Shown: positions 16,326 to 25,200 of the stretch, piece by piece
How the letters are laid out: the number at the start of each line of letters is the position of its first letter
How positions within the stretch are numbered: position 1 is the first letter of the stretch
Assembly (NCBI GenBank): GCA_964596775.1
Contig: CAZQVN010000004.1
Coordinates: 1-64,000 of the forward strand
From: CAZQVN01 sp964596775
Lineage (GTDB): Bacteria; Eisenbacteria; RBG-16-71-46; JABDJR01; JAWXBZ01
Reading direction: 5' to 3'
DNA: 64,000 nt
The notes under the pieces: model-generated
Told to the model about the DNA's origin: nothing
What the model saw: only the letters and a program-made list of their open reading frames with translations
Databases searched by the model: none
Program-made: the position numbers and the translations under genes

Positions 16326-18212
16326 TTGAGTCACTCCCCGGATTCCCCCACAGCACACCCGAACCGGTCCGCGGCGCTGGTCCTCGCGGCGCTCGGCGTC
16401 GTCTACGGCGACATCGGAACAAGCCCGCTCTACGCGTTCCGCGAGTGCTTCGGCGGGCACCATTCCCTTGCCCCGTCCCACGACAACATTCTTGGGGTCC
16501 TGTCGCTGATCGTCTGGTCGCTGATCATCGTCATCTCGATCAAGTACCTGGTGTTCATCATGCGGGCCGACAACCGCGGCGAGGGAGGGATCCTTGCCCT
16601 GATGGCGCTGGTCACATCTCCGGGCAAGACGAAGGACCACGCCGTGCTCGTTGCGTTCGGCCTGTTCGGCGCCGCCCTTCTTTACGGCGACGGGATCATC
16701 ACGCCGGCGATTTCCGTTCTTTCCGCCGTGGAGGGGATCGAGATCGCCACGCCGGTCTTTCATCCTTATATATTGCCGGTGGCGATAGTGATCATCTTCG
16801 GCATCTTCTTCTTCCAGAAGCTGGGAACCGCGGGCGTCGGAGCGGTCTTCGGCCCGATCACCGCGGTCTGGTTCGTGGTCCTCGGGCTGCTCGGTGTGAA
16901 TTCGATGCTGCGCGAGCCCGCCGTGCTGTCGGCGCTGTTCCCCTGGTACGGCATCGACTTCTTCCTCAGGAACGGATGGCACGGATTCCTCGTTCTCGGC
17001 TCCGTGTTCCTCGTCGTCACCGGCGGCGAGGCGCTCTACGCGGACATGGGGCACTTCGGGCGGTTCCCGATCCGCACCGCCTGGTTTTCCCTCGTGCTCC
17101 CGGGGCTCACGCTCAACTATTTCGGACAGGGGGCGCTGCTCCTCGAAAATCCGGCCGCGGCCGCGAACCCGTTCTATTACATGGCGCCGCAGTGGGCGCT
17201 GATCCCGCTGCTCGTCCTGGCCACGATCGCCACGTGCATCGCCAGCCAGGCCGTGATCTCCGGGGCGTTCTCGCTCACCGGCCAGGCGGTCCAGCTCGGC
17301 TACCTCCCGCGCGTGGACATCAAGCACACGTCGGCGCGGGAACGCGGCCAGATCTACATCCCGGGAATCAACTGGCTGCTGATGATCGGCTGCATCTGGC
17401 TCGTGCTCGAGTTCAAGACGTCCAGCGCCCTCGCCGCGGCCTACGGAGTCGCGGTCACCGCCACGATGGGAATCACCACGGTTCTCTTCTACTTCGTGGC
17501 CGTGCGCCTCTGGAACTGGCCGGCCTGGCGGGCCGGCCTGCTCTGCGGAGTCTTTCTCGTCATCGACCTCGCGTTCTTCGGCGCGAACATCGTCAAGGTG
17601 GCGGACGGCGGATGGTTTCCGCTGGCGGTCGGCGCGCTCATCTTTCTCGTGATGTCCACCTGGAAGACGGGACGGCGGATCCTCAGCAGGAAGGTCAAGG
17701 ATGCCCAGTTTCCGATCGACCTGTTCCTCAAGGACATCGAGCGGAATCCCCCGCTGCGGGTGCGGGGCACCGCGGTGTTCATGAACCGCGAAGCGGACGG
17801 CATCCCCCCGGCCCTGCTGCACAACCTGAAACACAACCAGGTGATCCACGACCAGGTTGTCTTCCTCACGGTCATCACCGAGGGTGTTCCGCACGCGACG
17901 GCCACCGAGCGCCTGACCGTGACGCCGCTCGGGCAGGGATTCTTCCGGATCACGATCCGCTACGGATTCATGGAACAACCGGACATCCCGCTGGCGTTGA
18001 GCACACTCAACGTGGAGGGCCTGAAGTTCGAGCCGATGCGCACGACCTACTTCCTCGGCCGCGAAACGCTGATCGCCGCGCGGAACCCGGGCATGGCGCT
18101 CTGGCGCGAGCACCTGTTTGCCCGGATGCTCCGGAACGAAACCACGGCCACCGCCTACTTCAGCCTGCCGCCGAACCGGGTGGTGGAGCTGGGGGCGCAG
18201 ATCGAACTGTAG
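16326..18212 (+). CDS. kup: Kup-family potassium uptake transporter (copy 1)
   Basis: A 628-residue KUP/HAK/KT protein (E. coli Kup has 622), an inner-membrane proton-coupled K+ importer. Family hallmarks are ALGVVYGDIGTSPLYAFRECF near the N-terminus, GEGGILALMAL, LYGDGIITPAISVLSAVEG, GGEALYADMGHFG and NYFGQGALLL in the twelve-helix part, and a cytosolic tail ending LPPNRVVELGAQIEL. The start is TTG 16326: a GGAAAGGG site precedes it and homology begins soon after. The next gene is a tandem paralogue of identical length. The stop lies just before the scaffold gap, but the coding sequence is complete. Confidence 0.95.
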   Translation: MSHSPDSPTAHPNRSAALVLAALGVVYGDIGTSPLYAFRECFGGHHSLAPSHDNILGVLSLIVWSLIIVISIKYLVFIMRADNRGEGGILALMALVTSPGKTKDHAVLVAFGLFGAALLYGDGIITPAISVLSAVEGIEIATPVFHPYILPVAIVIIFGIFFFQKLGTAGVGAVFGPITAVWFVVLGLLGVNSMLREPAVLSALFPWYGIDFFLRNGWHGFLVLGSVFLVVTGGEALYADMGHFGRFPIRTAWFSLVLPGLTLNYFGQGALLLENPAAAANPFYYMAPQWALIPLLVLATIATCIASQAVISGAFSLTGQAVQLGYLPRVDIKHTSARERGQIYIPGINWLLMIGCIWLVLEFKTSSALAAAYGVAVTATMGITTVLFYFVAVRLWNWPAWRAGLLCGVFLVIDLAFFGANIVKVADGGWFPLAVGALIFLVMSTWKTGRRILSRKVKDAQFPIDLFLKDIERNPPLRVRGTAVFMNREADGIPPALLHNLKHNQVIHDQVVFLTVITEGVPHATATERLTVTPLGQGFFRITIRYGFMEQPDIPLALSTLNVEGLKFEPMRTTYFLGRETLIAARNPGMALWREHLFARMLRNETTATAYFSLPPNRVVELGAQIEL

Positions 18213-18378
18213 GCGCGTCGATCNNNNNNNNNNNNNNNNNNNNNNNNNNNNNNNNNNNNNNNNNNNNNNNNNNNNNNNNNNNNNNNNNNNNNNNNNNNNN
18301 NNNNNNNNNNNNNNNNNNNNNNNCGCCGAACCGGGTGGTGGAGCTGGGGGCGCAGATCGAACTGTAGGCGCGTCGATC
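18169..18378. other. Scaffold gap (100 Ns, 18224-18323) flanked by an identical 55-bp overlap
   Basis: Positions 18224-18323 are 100 Ns. The 55 bases before the gap (18169-18223) are repeated exactly after it (18324-18378), including the last codons and stop of kup copy 1. An exact 55-base overlap at contig ends is what a de Bruijn assembler run with k=55 leaves when a scaffolder inserts a default gap. The true sequence is therefore probably continuous and 155 bp shorter, with no missing gene. True intergenic spacing between the kup genes is then about 228 bp. Confidence 0.9.
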
Positions 18379-18448
18379 CGCCGCCGGGCACGTTGCCGAC
18401 CGGCGTTCCGCCCGGCCAGGGCCGGGTGCCCGCCGCCGGGCACGTTGC
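18379..18448. repeat. 18-bp direct repeat and hairpin between kup genes
   Basis: CGCCGCCGGGCACGTTGC occurs at 18379-18396 and again at 18431-18448. The second copy overlaps a 7-bp hairpin, GTGCCCG with CGGGCAC (about 18426-18443), which could terminate kup copy 1 transcription. I see no other gene or recognised riboswitch in the remaining 147 bp before the second kup. Confidence 0.5.
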
Positions 18449-18595
18449 ACAGGGCGGGAGCGCCCATTATGATCCGCTGCAACGCGATCGGCCGCTCGCA
18501 TGGAGAGCCGGATCGCCACGATTTCGATTTCGAGACGGCCGGCACGGCCTTACCCACGACGAAGACGGGTGCACCCTGCCCGCCGCCGGAGTGAT

Positions 18596-20482
18596 TTGAC
18601 GCACGCATCCACACAGGAACCGAAAGGCCGCTATCTCTACGGCCTGATGCTGGCGGCGCTCGGTGTCGTCTACGGCGACATCGGCACCAGCCCCCTCTAC
18701 GCGATCCGCGAGTGCTTTCACGGACCGCACTCCGTCCCGCCGAGCCATGACAACATCCTCGGCGTCCTGTCGCTCATATTCTGGTCGCTGACCAGCCTCA
18801 TCTGCGTCAAGTATCTCGTGTACATCCTCCGCGCCGACAACAACGGCGAGGGCGGCATCCTGGCCATGATGGCGCTCGTGTACCGCTCGAAGACGAACCC
18901 CGCCCGGGAACGCTGGCTTCTCGTGATGATCGGCCTGTTCGGCGCGGCGCTCCTCTACGGCGACGGGATCATCACGCCGGCCATTTCCGTCCTGTCCGCG
19001 GTGGAAGGTCTCGAATTCGCGTCGCCGGTGTTCAACAAGTACGTGATCCACATCACGATCGCGATCCTCATCGCGCTGTTCGCAGTGCAGAAGTCCGGCA
19101 CCGCGAAGGTCGGCACGGTTTTCGGCCCGGTGATGCTCGTCTGGTTCACGGTTCTGGCGGTGACCGGCGCGATCAACTTCATCAAGCACCCCTCGGTCCT
19201 CGCGGCGCTCAACCCGTGGTACGGCGGCCTGTTCTTCGTGCACAACGGCTGGCACGGCTTCCTGGTGCTGGGTTCGGTGTTTCTCGTCGTGACCGGAGGC
19301 GAGGCGCTCTACGCGGACATGGGGCACTTCGGAAAGACGCCGATCCGGATCGTCTGGTTCGGCCTTGTCCTGCCGGCGCTGCTGCTCAACTATTTCGGCC
19401 AGGGCGCCCTGCTGCTCGAGGATCCCGCCCACGCGGTGAACCCGTTCTACCACATGATCCCCGGCTGGGCGCAGCTGCCGATGGTGTTCCTGGCCACCGC
19501 GGCAACGATCATCGCGTCGCAGGCGGTGATCTCCGGAGCGTTCTCGCTGACCCGGCAGGCCGTGCAGCTCGGCTACTTCCCCCGCGTCAACATCCTGCAC
19601 ACATCCGCGGATGAAATCGGCCAGATCTACGTGCCCGGGATCAACTGGGGGCTGATGATCGCCTGCATCTGGCTCGTCGTGGAATTCAAGACCTCGAGCA
19701 ACCTCGCCGCCGCCTACGGGGTCGCGGTGTCCACGGCCATGCTCATCACGACGATCATCTTCTATTTCATCGCGCGCGAGCGCTTCGGCTGGAAGACCCT
19801 GCCGGCGGCGCTGTTCGTCGGCGTTTTCCTGATCATCGGCCTCGCGTTCTTCGGCGCCACGATCGTCAAGATCTGGGACGGCGGCTGGGTGCCCCTGGTC
19901 GTGGCCGCGGCCATCTTCACGATCATGACCACCTGGAAGACGGGCCGGCGCATCCTGGCCGAGCGCCAGCAGGAATCGCAGTTTCCGGTGGAGCTGTTTC
20001 TCAAGGAGATGGAGAAGAACGCGCCGCACCGCGTTCCCGGTACGGCCGTCTTCATGTACCGGAACAAGGCCGGCATTCCCCCGGCGCTTCTGCACAACGT
20101 GAAGCACAACAAGATCATTCACGACAAGGTCGTGTTCCTCACGATCGAAAACCTCGAGATTCCGCACGTGCGCGGCGCGCGCACGACCGTGGAGAACCTC
20201 GGCAACGGATTCTTCCGGATCCTGATCCGTTACGGCTTCCGGGAAACCCCGAACGTTCCCGCCGAGCTGTCGCGCCTCAAGCTCGACGACCTCGAGTTCA
20301 AGCCGATGGAAACGACCTACTTCCTCGGCCGCGAAACCCTGATCGCCACGAAGCGGCCCGGGATGGCGCAGTGGCGCGAACGGCTGTTCGCGCGGATGTC
20401 CAGGAACGAGCGGACGGCAACGTCGTTCTTTCAGCTGCCGCCGAACCGCGTCGTGGAACTGGGAGAACAGATCGAGCTTTGA
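18596..20482 (+). CDS. kup: Kup-family potassium uptake transporter (copy 2)
   Basis: A 628-residue KUP protein, exactly as long as copy 1 and strongly similar throughout: LAALGVVYGDIGTSPLYAIR, GEGGILAMMAL, LYGDGIITPAISVLSAVEG, GGEALYADMGHFG, and a tail ending LPPNRVVELGEQIEL. The start is TTG 18596 with a GGAG site 4 bp upstream. An open frame extends back to 18500, but that extra Arg-rich segment lacks homology to copy 1. It imports K+ across the inner membrane. The tandem copy may provide a different affinity or expression pattern; that is inference. The cytosolic tails diverge most. Confidence 0.94.
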   Translation: MTHASTQEPKGRYLYGLMLAALGVVYGDIGTSPLYAIRECFHGPHSVPPSHDNILGVLSLIFWSLTSLICVKYLVYILRADNNGEGGILAMMALVYRSKTNPARERWLLVMIGLFGAALLYGDGIITPAISVLSAVEGLEFASPVFNKYVIHITIAILIALFAVQKSGTAKVGTVFGPVMLVWFTVLAVTGAINFIKHPSVLAALNPWYGGLFFVHNGWHGFLVLGSVFLVVTGGEALYADMGHFGKTPIRIVWFGLVLPALLLNYFGQGALLLEDPAHAVNPFYHMIPGWAQLPMVFLATAATIIASQAVISGAFSLTRQAVQLGYFPRVNILHTSADEIGQIYVPGINWGLMIACIWLVVEFKTSSNLAAAYGVAVSTAMLITTIIFYFIARERFGWKTLPAALFVGVFLIIGLAFFGATIVKIWDGGWVPLVVAAAIFTIMTTWKTGRRILAERQQESQFPVELFLKEMEKNAPHRVPGTAVFMYRNKAGIPPALLHNVKHNKIIHDKVVFLTIENLEIPHVRGARTTVENLGNGFFRILIRYGFRETPNVPAELSRLKLDDLEFKPMETTYFLGRETLIATKRPGMAQWRERLFARMSRNERTATSFFQLPPNRVVELGEQIEL

Positions 20483-20556
20483 TGTGCGTCCTGTGCTCCG
20501 GTGGTGTGGCGACTGTTTACCAGAGCCGAAAGTCCGACTTGACCGGAGATTCGCAT

Positions 20557-20835
20557 ATGGAACGTGAACCACGTCACGCCGACGCCCCCTATCTCCCCAT
20601 CGCATGCGGGCTTCACGATCGACTCCTCGACTGGGCCACGCGCCGGGTGCGTGTTGAAGTCCGTTACCGGGACTCAGCGGGGAACGCCGACATGCTGCGC
20701 GACGTCCTCGTCGATATCTGGACGGAAGGCGGTGCCGAGTATCTCCGGACCGAAAGTGGTCTCGTCATCCGACTGGACGCGCTCCTTCAGGTCGAGGACG
20801 TGCCCTTCGATCCACCCGGGCCATCGACACGCTGA
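20557..20835 (+). CDS. rof: Rof-like Rho-binding antiterminator
   Basis: A 92-residue protein matching the ROF family (E. coli Rof, 84 residues). Shared pattern: YLPIACGLHDRLLDWA near the N-terminus (Rof YQPINCDDYDNLELA), a central D..VDIWTEGGAEYL strand pair, and RLDALLQVE toward the C-terminus. Rof folds like an Sm protein, binds Rho and inhibits termination in the cytoplasm. ATG 20557 has an upstream GGAG site; earlier codons in the frame lie inside kup. It follows kup copy 2 by 74 bp and may be co-transcribed. Assignment is from motif pattern only. Confidence 0.72.
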   Translation: MEREPRHADAPYLPIACGLHDRLLDWATRRVRVEVRYRDSAGNADMLRDVLVDIWTEGGAEYLRTESGLVIRLDALLQVEDVPFDPPGPSTR

Positions 20836-20970
20836 ATTGGACAGGACTTCCGGCGATTCGGGCCTGGTCGCAGCGAATCGCTGCTCTACACGTGAGCTGT
20901 CCGGCGCGCCCCGGAAGAACTACCGGCCCTCCCCTGCCGGCGGAGCAGGACACATGATACGCTTGAAGCC

Positions 20971-21195
20971 ATGAGCAACCCACTGACCGCCTGGATCCAT
21001 CGCTACCTGGCCCAGCGCAGATTTCCCCAGCTTCTCGCGATCACGGCCACACTGTTCATCGCCGATGTGGTGCTCCCCGATTTCATCCCGTTCATCGACG
21101 AAATCATCCTCGGCCTGCTGACGCTGATCTTCGCGAACCTGAAGAAGAAGGTTGAAGACCGGGGACAAAACCGACCGCCCCCGCCAGGCAACTGA
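20971..21195 (+). CDS. Small membrane protein (DUF6116-like)
   Basis: A 74-residue protein with the pattern NPLTAWIHRYLAQRRFPQLL, two hydrophobic segments (LLAITATLFIADVVLP and ILGLLTLIFANL) separated by DFIPFIDE, and a charged, Pro-rich tail (KKKVEDRGQNRPPPPGN). The arrangement resembles small inner-membrane proteins annotated as DUF6116; function is unknown. It lies alone between the Rof-like gene and the repeat element, with 135 bp upstream in which I see nothing else. Confidence 0.65.
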   Translation: MSNPLTAWIHRYLAQRRFPQLLAITATLFIADVVLPDFIPFIDEIILGLLTLIFANLKKKVEDRGQNRPPPPGN

Positions 21196-21286
21196 CCCAA
21201 CCGGATCCGAACCCCGAGCAACCAGCCCCGGAAGAATGAGGTTGCAGCCCCACAGCGAAGCGATCTCGCGGATCATTGCCGGCGCA

Positions 21287-21515
21287 GGCGTGCGGTCCGC
21301 CGTTCCTCCCCCGGCGGTGATTCGGAGGCCCGCGGAGCCAGGATGGCGGGAGCGGGCCGAGCGTCAGTGGAGCCGGCACAGGGATGTGCCGGCGGAGCGT
21401 GCCGCCGGGGGAGGAATGGTGGATCGCACGCCGGAAGCCGAGCAGCCAGAACCGACGGTTCAGCGAAGCACACCGCCGGGGGAGGAATGGTGGATCGCAC
21501 GCCGGAAGCCGAGCA
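21287..21515 (+). repeat. Dispersed composite repeat element (complete copy)
   Basis: This fills most of the 333-bp gap between the small membrane protein and the DinB gene. It has an inverted arm (21287-21317), a core with CGGAGCCAGGATGGCGG (21333-21349) and a perfect 9-bp hairpin with a GGGA loop (21372-21393), then two direct arms of 43 identical bases (21402-21444 and 21473-21515). The same order, in reverse, occurs at 53286-53511, and two arms occur at 1-124. There is no transposase or plausible coding frame. Confidence 0.75.
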
Positions 21516-21528
21516 CAGAACCGGCGGC

Positions 21529-22050
21529 TCAGCGGACCGACCACCCTCCCGCATATTCCGGCGAATACGGCTTTCCGTCCGCCTCGAGCTTCAGGTACAC
21601 CAACCGGTCGATCTGCCGGATATGCAGCAGATCGTGCGCGGCCCACGAAAGAGCCACGTCACCGGCCTTGATCGGGCCGGCTTTCGGATGCTGGAACGCC
21701 AGCTCCCAGTCCGGGTCTTCGAGCTTGGCCAGCCAGGCGAGCGACTTCCCGCGCTCGTCCAGGAAACGCCGCAGCGTGGTCTCGAAATCCTGCCCGGCGT
21801 AGTTCTTCTCCGTGACCCAGCCGACCGGGTCGATCGGCGGCCACGCCTCGCCGGGGCGGTGGAGCGTGTACTCCACGCGCGTCCGGAAATCGAGCACCTC
21901 TTCGTCGGCGAGATGACCGGTCACTTCGAGGATCGACCATGCGTCGGGCGCCGGTTTCCAGGACACTTCGTCCGCGGTCAGTCCGGTCAGCAGGGCCGAC
22001 AGCGCATCGCGGCCGCGCTCGAGGCGCCGGATCAGAAACGGCGTGTTCAT
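21529..22050 (-). CDS. DinB-family metal-binding protein
   Basis: A 173-residue DinB-like four-helix protein. The three expected metal-ligand His positions are visible: GHLADEE (about 45-51), and the pair in WAAHDLLHIRQID near 136-144. An AAGGAGG site 6 bp upstream supports ATG 22050. DinB proteins are YfiT/BST-like putative hydrolases or thiol transferases induced by stress in Bacillus; the reaction here is unknown. The stop falls 13 bp from the end of the repeat element. Monocistronic as far as can be seen. Confidence 0.85.
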   Translation of the reverse strand: MNTPFLIRRLERGRDALSALLTGLTADEVSWKPAPDAWSILEVTGHLADEEVLDFRTRVEYTLHRPGEAWPPIDPVGWVTEKNYAGQDFETTLRRFLDERGKSLAWLAKLEDPDWELAFQHPKAGPIKAGDVALSWAAHDLLHIRQIDRLVYLKLEADGKPYSPEYAGGWSVR

Positions 22051-22144
22051 GATGATTCCTCCTTGTCATCCGTATCGGCGCGGCACTCGTGCTGCTCGTT
22101 GCTCGTCCTCGTGATCAGGCTGACGTTTGCCCACCGCCGTGAAA

Positions 22145-23719
22145 TCAGGGAACGACCACGAGCCGCTTCACGAGCCGGGTTCTCGCCGACAGACGCACGA
22201 AGTACACACCAGGCGTCACCGTGTGGCCGGAATCGTCGCGGAGATCCCATCGTGTGAGGCCATCCTCCGAGCCGGCGGAGATGGCCGGGAGCCGGCGGAC
22301 CCGGCGCCCCGAGACGTCGAAGATGCCCAGGTCGGCGGATTCTCCCGGACTGGCGGCCAGGAGATGGACCGGCGCGCCGATCCGGGCCGGCTGGGCCGAC
22401 AGGATCTCGAGCCTGGCATTCCCCGGAGCCGGAGTGTTCCCGCCCGCCCCGGCGGTGGCTGCGCACGGTTCCGTGCACGGCCGGCAGCCGGCGAGCGAGC
22501 CGTCGGGAGAAAATGCGGCGTGACCGAGCCGGGCGACATCGAGATCCGTGACGGTGAAGACACAATCCCTCAGCCTTGCCGTGGAGGAACCCGCGGGTGG
22601 CGTCAGCCGCAGGACATCGGCCGAGTAGGCCGATACGTAAAAGTAGCCGGCCACGACGGTGGATCCGAGGTCCGGACAGCCCGTCATGCTGTAGTCCCAG
22701 GTGAGCGTCATGGACGCTCCGGGATTGAGCCAGTTCGAGTCGTACACCATGGAACCCGGACCGCATCGCGTCCACGACAGAATGTCGAGGCCCTGCAGGT
22801 TCGTGGCGCCTCCCGGCGTTCCACCGTCGTAATCGATGCCGAATCTTATCTGGGAAAGGCCCCGGAGGCCCCCGATCGAAGCCAGAACGTAGGCATAGTA
22901 GTGCTCGCCCGCGCCGGAGCTTGTTCCACTGGTCGCAAGTGTGTCGCAGGAGATCGGGCCGAGCGCCGAGCACGTCGACGGAGGGAGCGGCGGACGGGCG
23001 AGATGGAGTGAAAGGGCCGTGGGTCCGGGAGACACAGGAGGCCAGGGCAGTGGAGGACACCCCCCAAGACAGCCATTGCAGCCGTAGTCGGTGGCGCCGG
23101 CGGAGAAGGCCACCCGCCCAAGGTGGGAGGTCGAAAGGACCAATTCCTGGGATGCGCAATTCGTCACCGATGCCCGCGAATCCACGGGGCGGGGTGTGAC
23201 CGCCAGAATGTCGGGACTGTACGCTCCCGTGTAGAAGTACCCCGCCACGACGAGCGGTGCGGTCTGACAGTCGGGGGCCGGCCATATCATCAGATTGCCG
23301 CTTCCCGGCTGGGGCCAGCCCTGGCTCGGAAACTCAAGAGGTACGCAGGGATGCCACGAAAAGATGTCCACCCCCGCGCCGTCCAGCATTCCGCCCGCCT
23401 GGTTGTCCTGATAGAAGAGACCAAACTGCAGGCCGCTCAGGCCGGTGAACTGGGGATTCCCGTTGGCCAGGAGATAGACGAAATAGTACGGGCCGACATC
23501 GGGCTGGGCCATGTCGCCGCGGGTTTCGACCTGGTAGCAGTTCGTGATGTTCAGATCCGCACACGGATTCTTGGTCGCATTGGCCGGCCGGGCGTGAAGA
23601 AAGATCGCCGGGCCGGGCTGGGGCGATGCCTGAACGTCGGTGTGACCCAGTGCCAGGGCACTGGCGACCAGGATGATGCCGCACAACGCGGCCGACTCGG
23701 GAGAGGAGCGACGAATCAT
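22145..23719 (-). CDS. Secreted protein with two copies of an unrecognised Cys-containing domain and FlgD-like tail
   Basis: A 524-residue exported protein. Signal peptide about 1-32 (ALCGIILVASALALG). Two tandem domains of about 170 residues follow (about 35-215 and 225-410), each opening with a hydrophobic strand and a C..C pair, then a G.YY.Y/FVYLL segment, GL.Q.RFG/QFG, a D.LSW or DIFSW followed by Cys, VVAGYFY..AYS.D.L, a D/NC motif, and a closing GC..C. A linker and FlgD-like domain follow (FDVSGRRVRRL, GLTRWDLRDDSG, GVYFVRL; terminal VVVP). ATG 23719 has an AGGAAGG site. I do not recognise the repeated domain. A third, frameshifted copy is at 26355-27064. Confidence 0.8.
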   Translation of the reverse strand: MIRRSSPESAALCGIILVASALALGHTDVQASPQPGPAIFLHARPANATKNPCADLNITNCYQVETRGDMAQPDVGPYYFVYLLANGNPQFTGLSGLQFGLFYQDNQAGGMLDGAGVDIFSWHPCVPLEFPSQGWPQPGSGNLMIWPAPDCQTAPLVVAGYFYTGAYSPDILAVTPRPVDSRASVTNCASQELVLSTSHLGRVAFSAGATDYGCNGCLGGCPPLPWPPVSPGPTALSLHLARPPLPPSTCSALGPISCDTLATSGTSSGAGEHYYAYVLASIGGLRGLSQIRFGIDYDGGTPGGATNLQGLDILSWTRCGPGSMVYDSNWLNPGASMTLTWDYSMTGCPDLGSTVVAGYFYVSAYSADVLRLTPPAGSSTARLRDCVFTVTDLDVARLGHAAFSPDGSLAGCRPCTEPCAATAGAGGNTPAPGNARLEILSAQPARIGAPVHLLAASPGESADLGIFDVSGRRVRRLPAISAGSEDGLTRWDLRDDSGHTVTPGVYFVRLSARTRLVKRLVVVP

Positions 23720-23786
23720 GGAAGCCTTCCTGAACGAAGGGCCTTCGGCGCCCCGGTGCCGGAGGCCCGAATCACGAATAGTGTAG

Positions 23787-24092
23787 GTCCATTGGATCGC
23801 TCCGGCAATGATGAAATTCCGGCGGGTCGGGATGATATCAATCGACGTGGCCGAAGATGCGATCACCGCCACCGGTGTGTCGATGCTCTCCGGAAACCCC
23901 GAAGTCGGATTTGTCGGCGGACTCGGAGCGCCGATCCTGCCCGGTTCGAGCGGATCATTCGAGTTCACCACGTCCGGCAACTCAAACCGGCTGTCGCTCG
24001 TCACGATGCTCGTGAACACGAACGACGCGTTCACCGGCCTCGACGGCGTGCAACTCACCGGCAACACGAGCACATACAGGACCATGGCCTAC
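23787..24092 (+). pseudogene. Internal fragment of a spondin-domain protein
   Basis: A stretch of about 100 codons reads FRRVGMISIDVAEDAI ... SGNPEVG ... LSLVTMLVNTNDAFTGLDGVQL ... TYRTMAY, which matches the central part of Spondin_N domains (LSxVSMLVPTNDxFxGLxxV). An in-frame TAG at 23784 blocks the 5-prime side, no signal peptide is present, and homology stops at 24092, exactly where the convergent Rieske-fusion gene ends. Both ends of the domain are missing, so this is a gene remnant. It occupies the 374-bp space between two intact genes. Confidence 0.6.
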
Positions 24093-24093
24093 G

Positions 24094-25200
24094 CTAGCCC
24101 GCCTCCTCCCGCGCCGCACCGCACGCCTTGCGACCGGCCCGCGCGATCTTGCCCGCCCCTTCTCCCTGGGCAAGCAGACGGCGCGCCTGCGCCACCGACC
24201 GGTCCACGAGCGCCCGGGCGCCGTCGTGGAGCGCCTCGCTCCGCTTCACGAAGGCGATGTTGTTCTCCATGTCCTCAGCGGACCAGCCGCGGCTGTGGGC
24301 GATGAACGGGAACTGCGGAAAGTGACAGCCGAGTTCGGCAAAGAACATCAGGGCGTGACCGGCCACCGCCTGCACGTTGTCCTGCCCCCCGGTGATCGTG
24401 AACGCCGCCACCTTGTTCCTGAGAAGAACGCGGTCGCGGATCGTCTGCTGGTTCTGGATGCAGTTCATCCGCTCGATCATCTTGAAGTAGAGCGAGCTGG
24501 CGCTCCCCCAGCGGATCGGCGTGGCCAGGAGAATGACGTCGGCCCAGAAGACAACGGCTTCGTAGACCCGGTCCATCTGGTCGTTCGGGTCCATCTGGGT
24601 GATGGAGCAGGGCCAGGTGCACGCATGGGCGCTTTTCGAGTAGTACCCTTCGCAGGCCCGGAACGCGAGATCGTTGAGCCGGATCAGGCGCGTTTCGAGC
24701 CCGAGATTCGTCCGGGCATGGTCGAGTGCCGACTCCAGGAGCGAGTCCGACGTGGAGTAGCGCGGGTTTGCGGCGTCCATGACGGTCGTGGAGATGCCGA
24801 CAACGCGGACATCGCCGTCTTCGCGGGTCACCGCCCGAGCCAGCGGATGCGGTTCGTGGGGCAGCCTGCTCCGCTTCGTTGCGGCGTCGAGACGGACGAA
24901 CAGGCGCCCGTTCTCTTCCTTCAGATCGTAGCGCGGCACCCGGTCGGCCTCGTACCCGGGTTCCCCCTCGCCGGTCCGACAATGAAACTTCCAGTTGTGC
25001 CAGGGACAGACGATGTAATCGCCGTCGAGCCGCCCGTCCCCGAGCGGTCCACCGACGTGGTTACAGACGCCCGACACCGCGCCGAACGCCCCGTCCTTGT
25101 ACGACAGCGCGATCCGTGTCCGTCCCACGCTGACCTGGGACAGCTCCGTCTTCTTCAGTTCATCGACCGGGCCGAGATCGTGCCAGCCTGCTTCACTCAT
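24094..25200 (-). CDS. Rieske [2Fe-2S] ferredoxin fused to an NADPH-dependent FMN reductase-like domain
   Basis: A 368-residue two-domain redox protein. Residues about 1-105 are a Rieske-type ferredoxin with both cluster motifs: CNHVGGPLGDG and CPWHNWKFH (C-x-H and C-x2-H). Residues about 130-320 are a flavodoxin-like NAD(P)H-dependent FMN reductase/iron-sulfur flavoprotein domain (VVGISTTVMDAANPRYSTSD at the FMN phosphate loop; WADVILLATPIRWGSASSLY). The natural role is probably electron transfer from NAD(P)H through FMN to the 2Fe-2S cluster, or the reverse, for an unknown acceptor. ATG 25200 has a GAGGGGG site. No membrane segment. The fusion is uncommon. Confidence 0.85.
   Translation of the reverse strand: MSEAGWHDLGPVDELKKTELSQVSVGRTRIALSYKDGAFGAVSGVCNHVGGPLGDGRLDGDYIVCPWHNWKFHCRTGEGEPGYEADRVPRYDLKEENGRLFVRLDAATKRSRLPHEPHPLARAVTREDGDVRVVGISTTVMDAANPRYSTSDSLLESALDHARTNLGLETRLIRLNDLAFRACEGYYSKSAHACTWPCSITQMDPNDQMDRVYEAVVFWADVILLATPIRWGSASSLYFKMIERMNCIQNQQTIRDRVLLRNKVAAFTITGGQDNVQAVAGHALMFFAELGCHFPQFPFIAHSRGWSAEDMENNIAFVKRSEALHDGARALVDRSVAQARRLLAQGEGAGKIARAGRKACGAAREEAG

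Noticed and set aside
18368..18595. A ydaO/c-di-AMP riboswitch controlling kup copy 2
   Set aside because: Known K+ genes often use this switch, but I cannot find its conserved blocks in the region.
21402..21515. Small ORFs starting in the arms (MVDRTPEAE...)
   Set aside because: A GGAGGA plus ATG occurs in both arms, but the frames diverge at once after the repeat and run into unrelated sequence.
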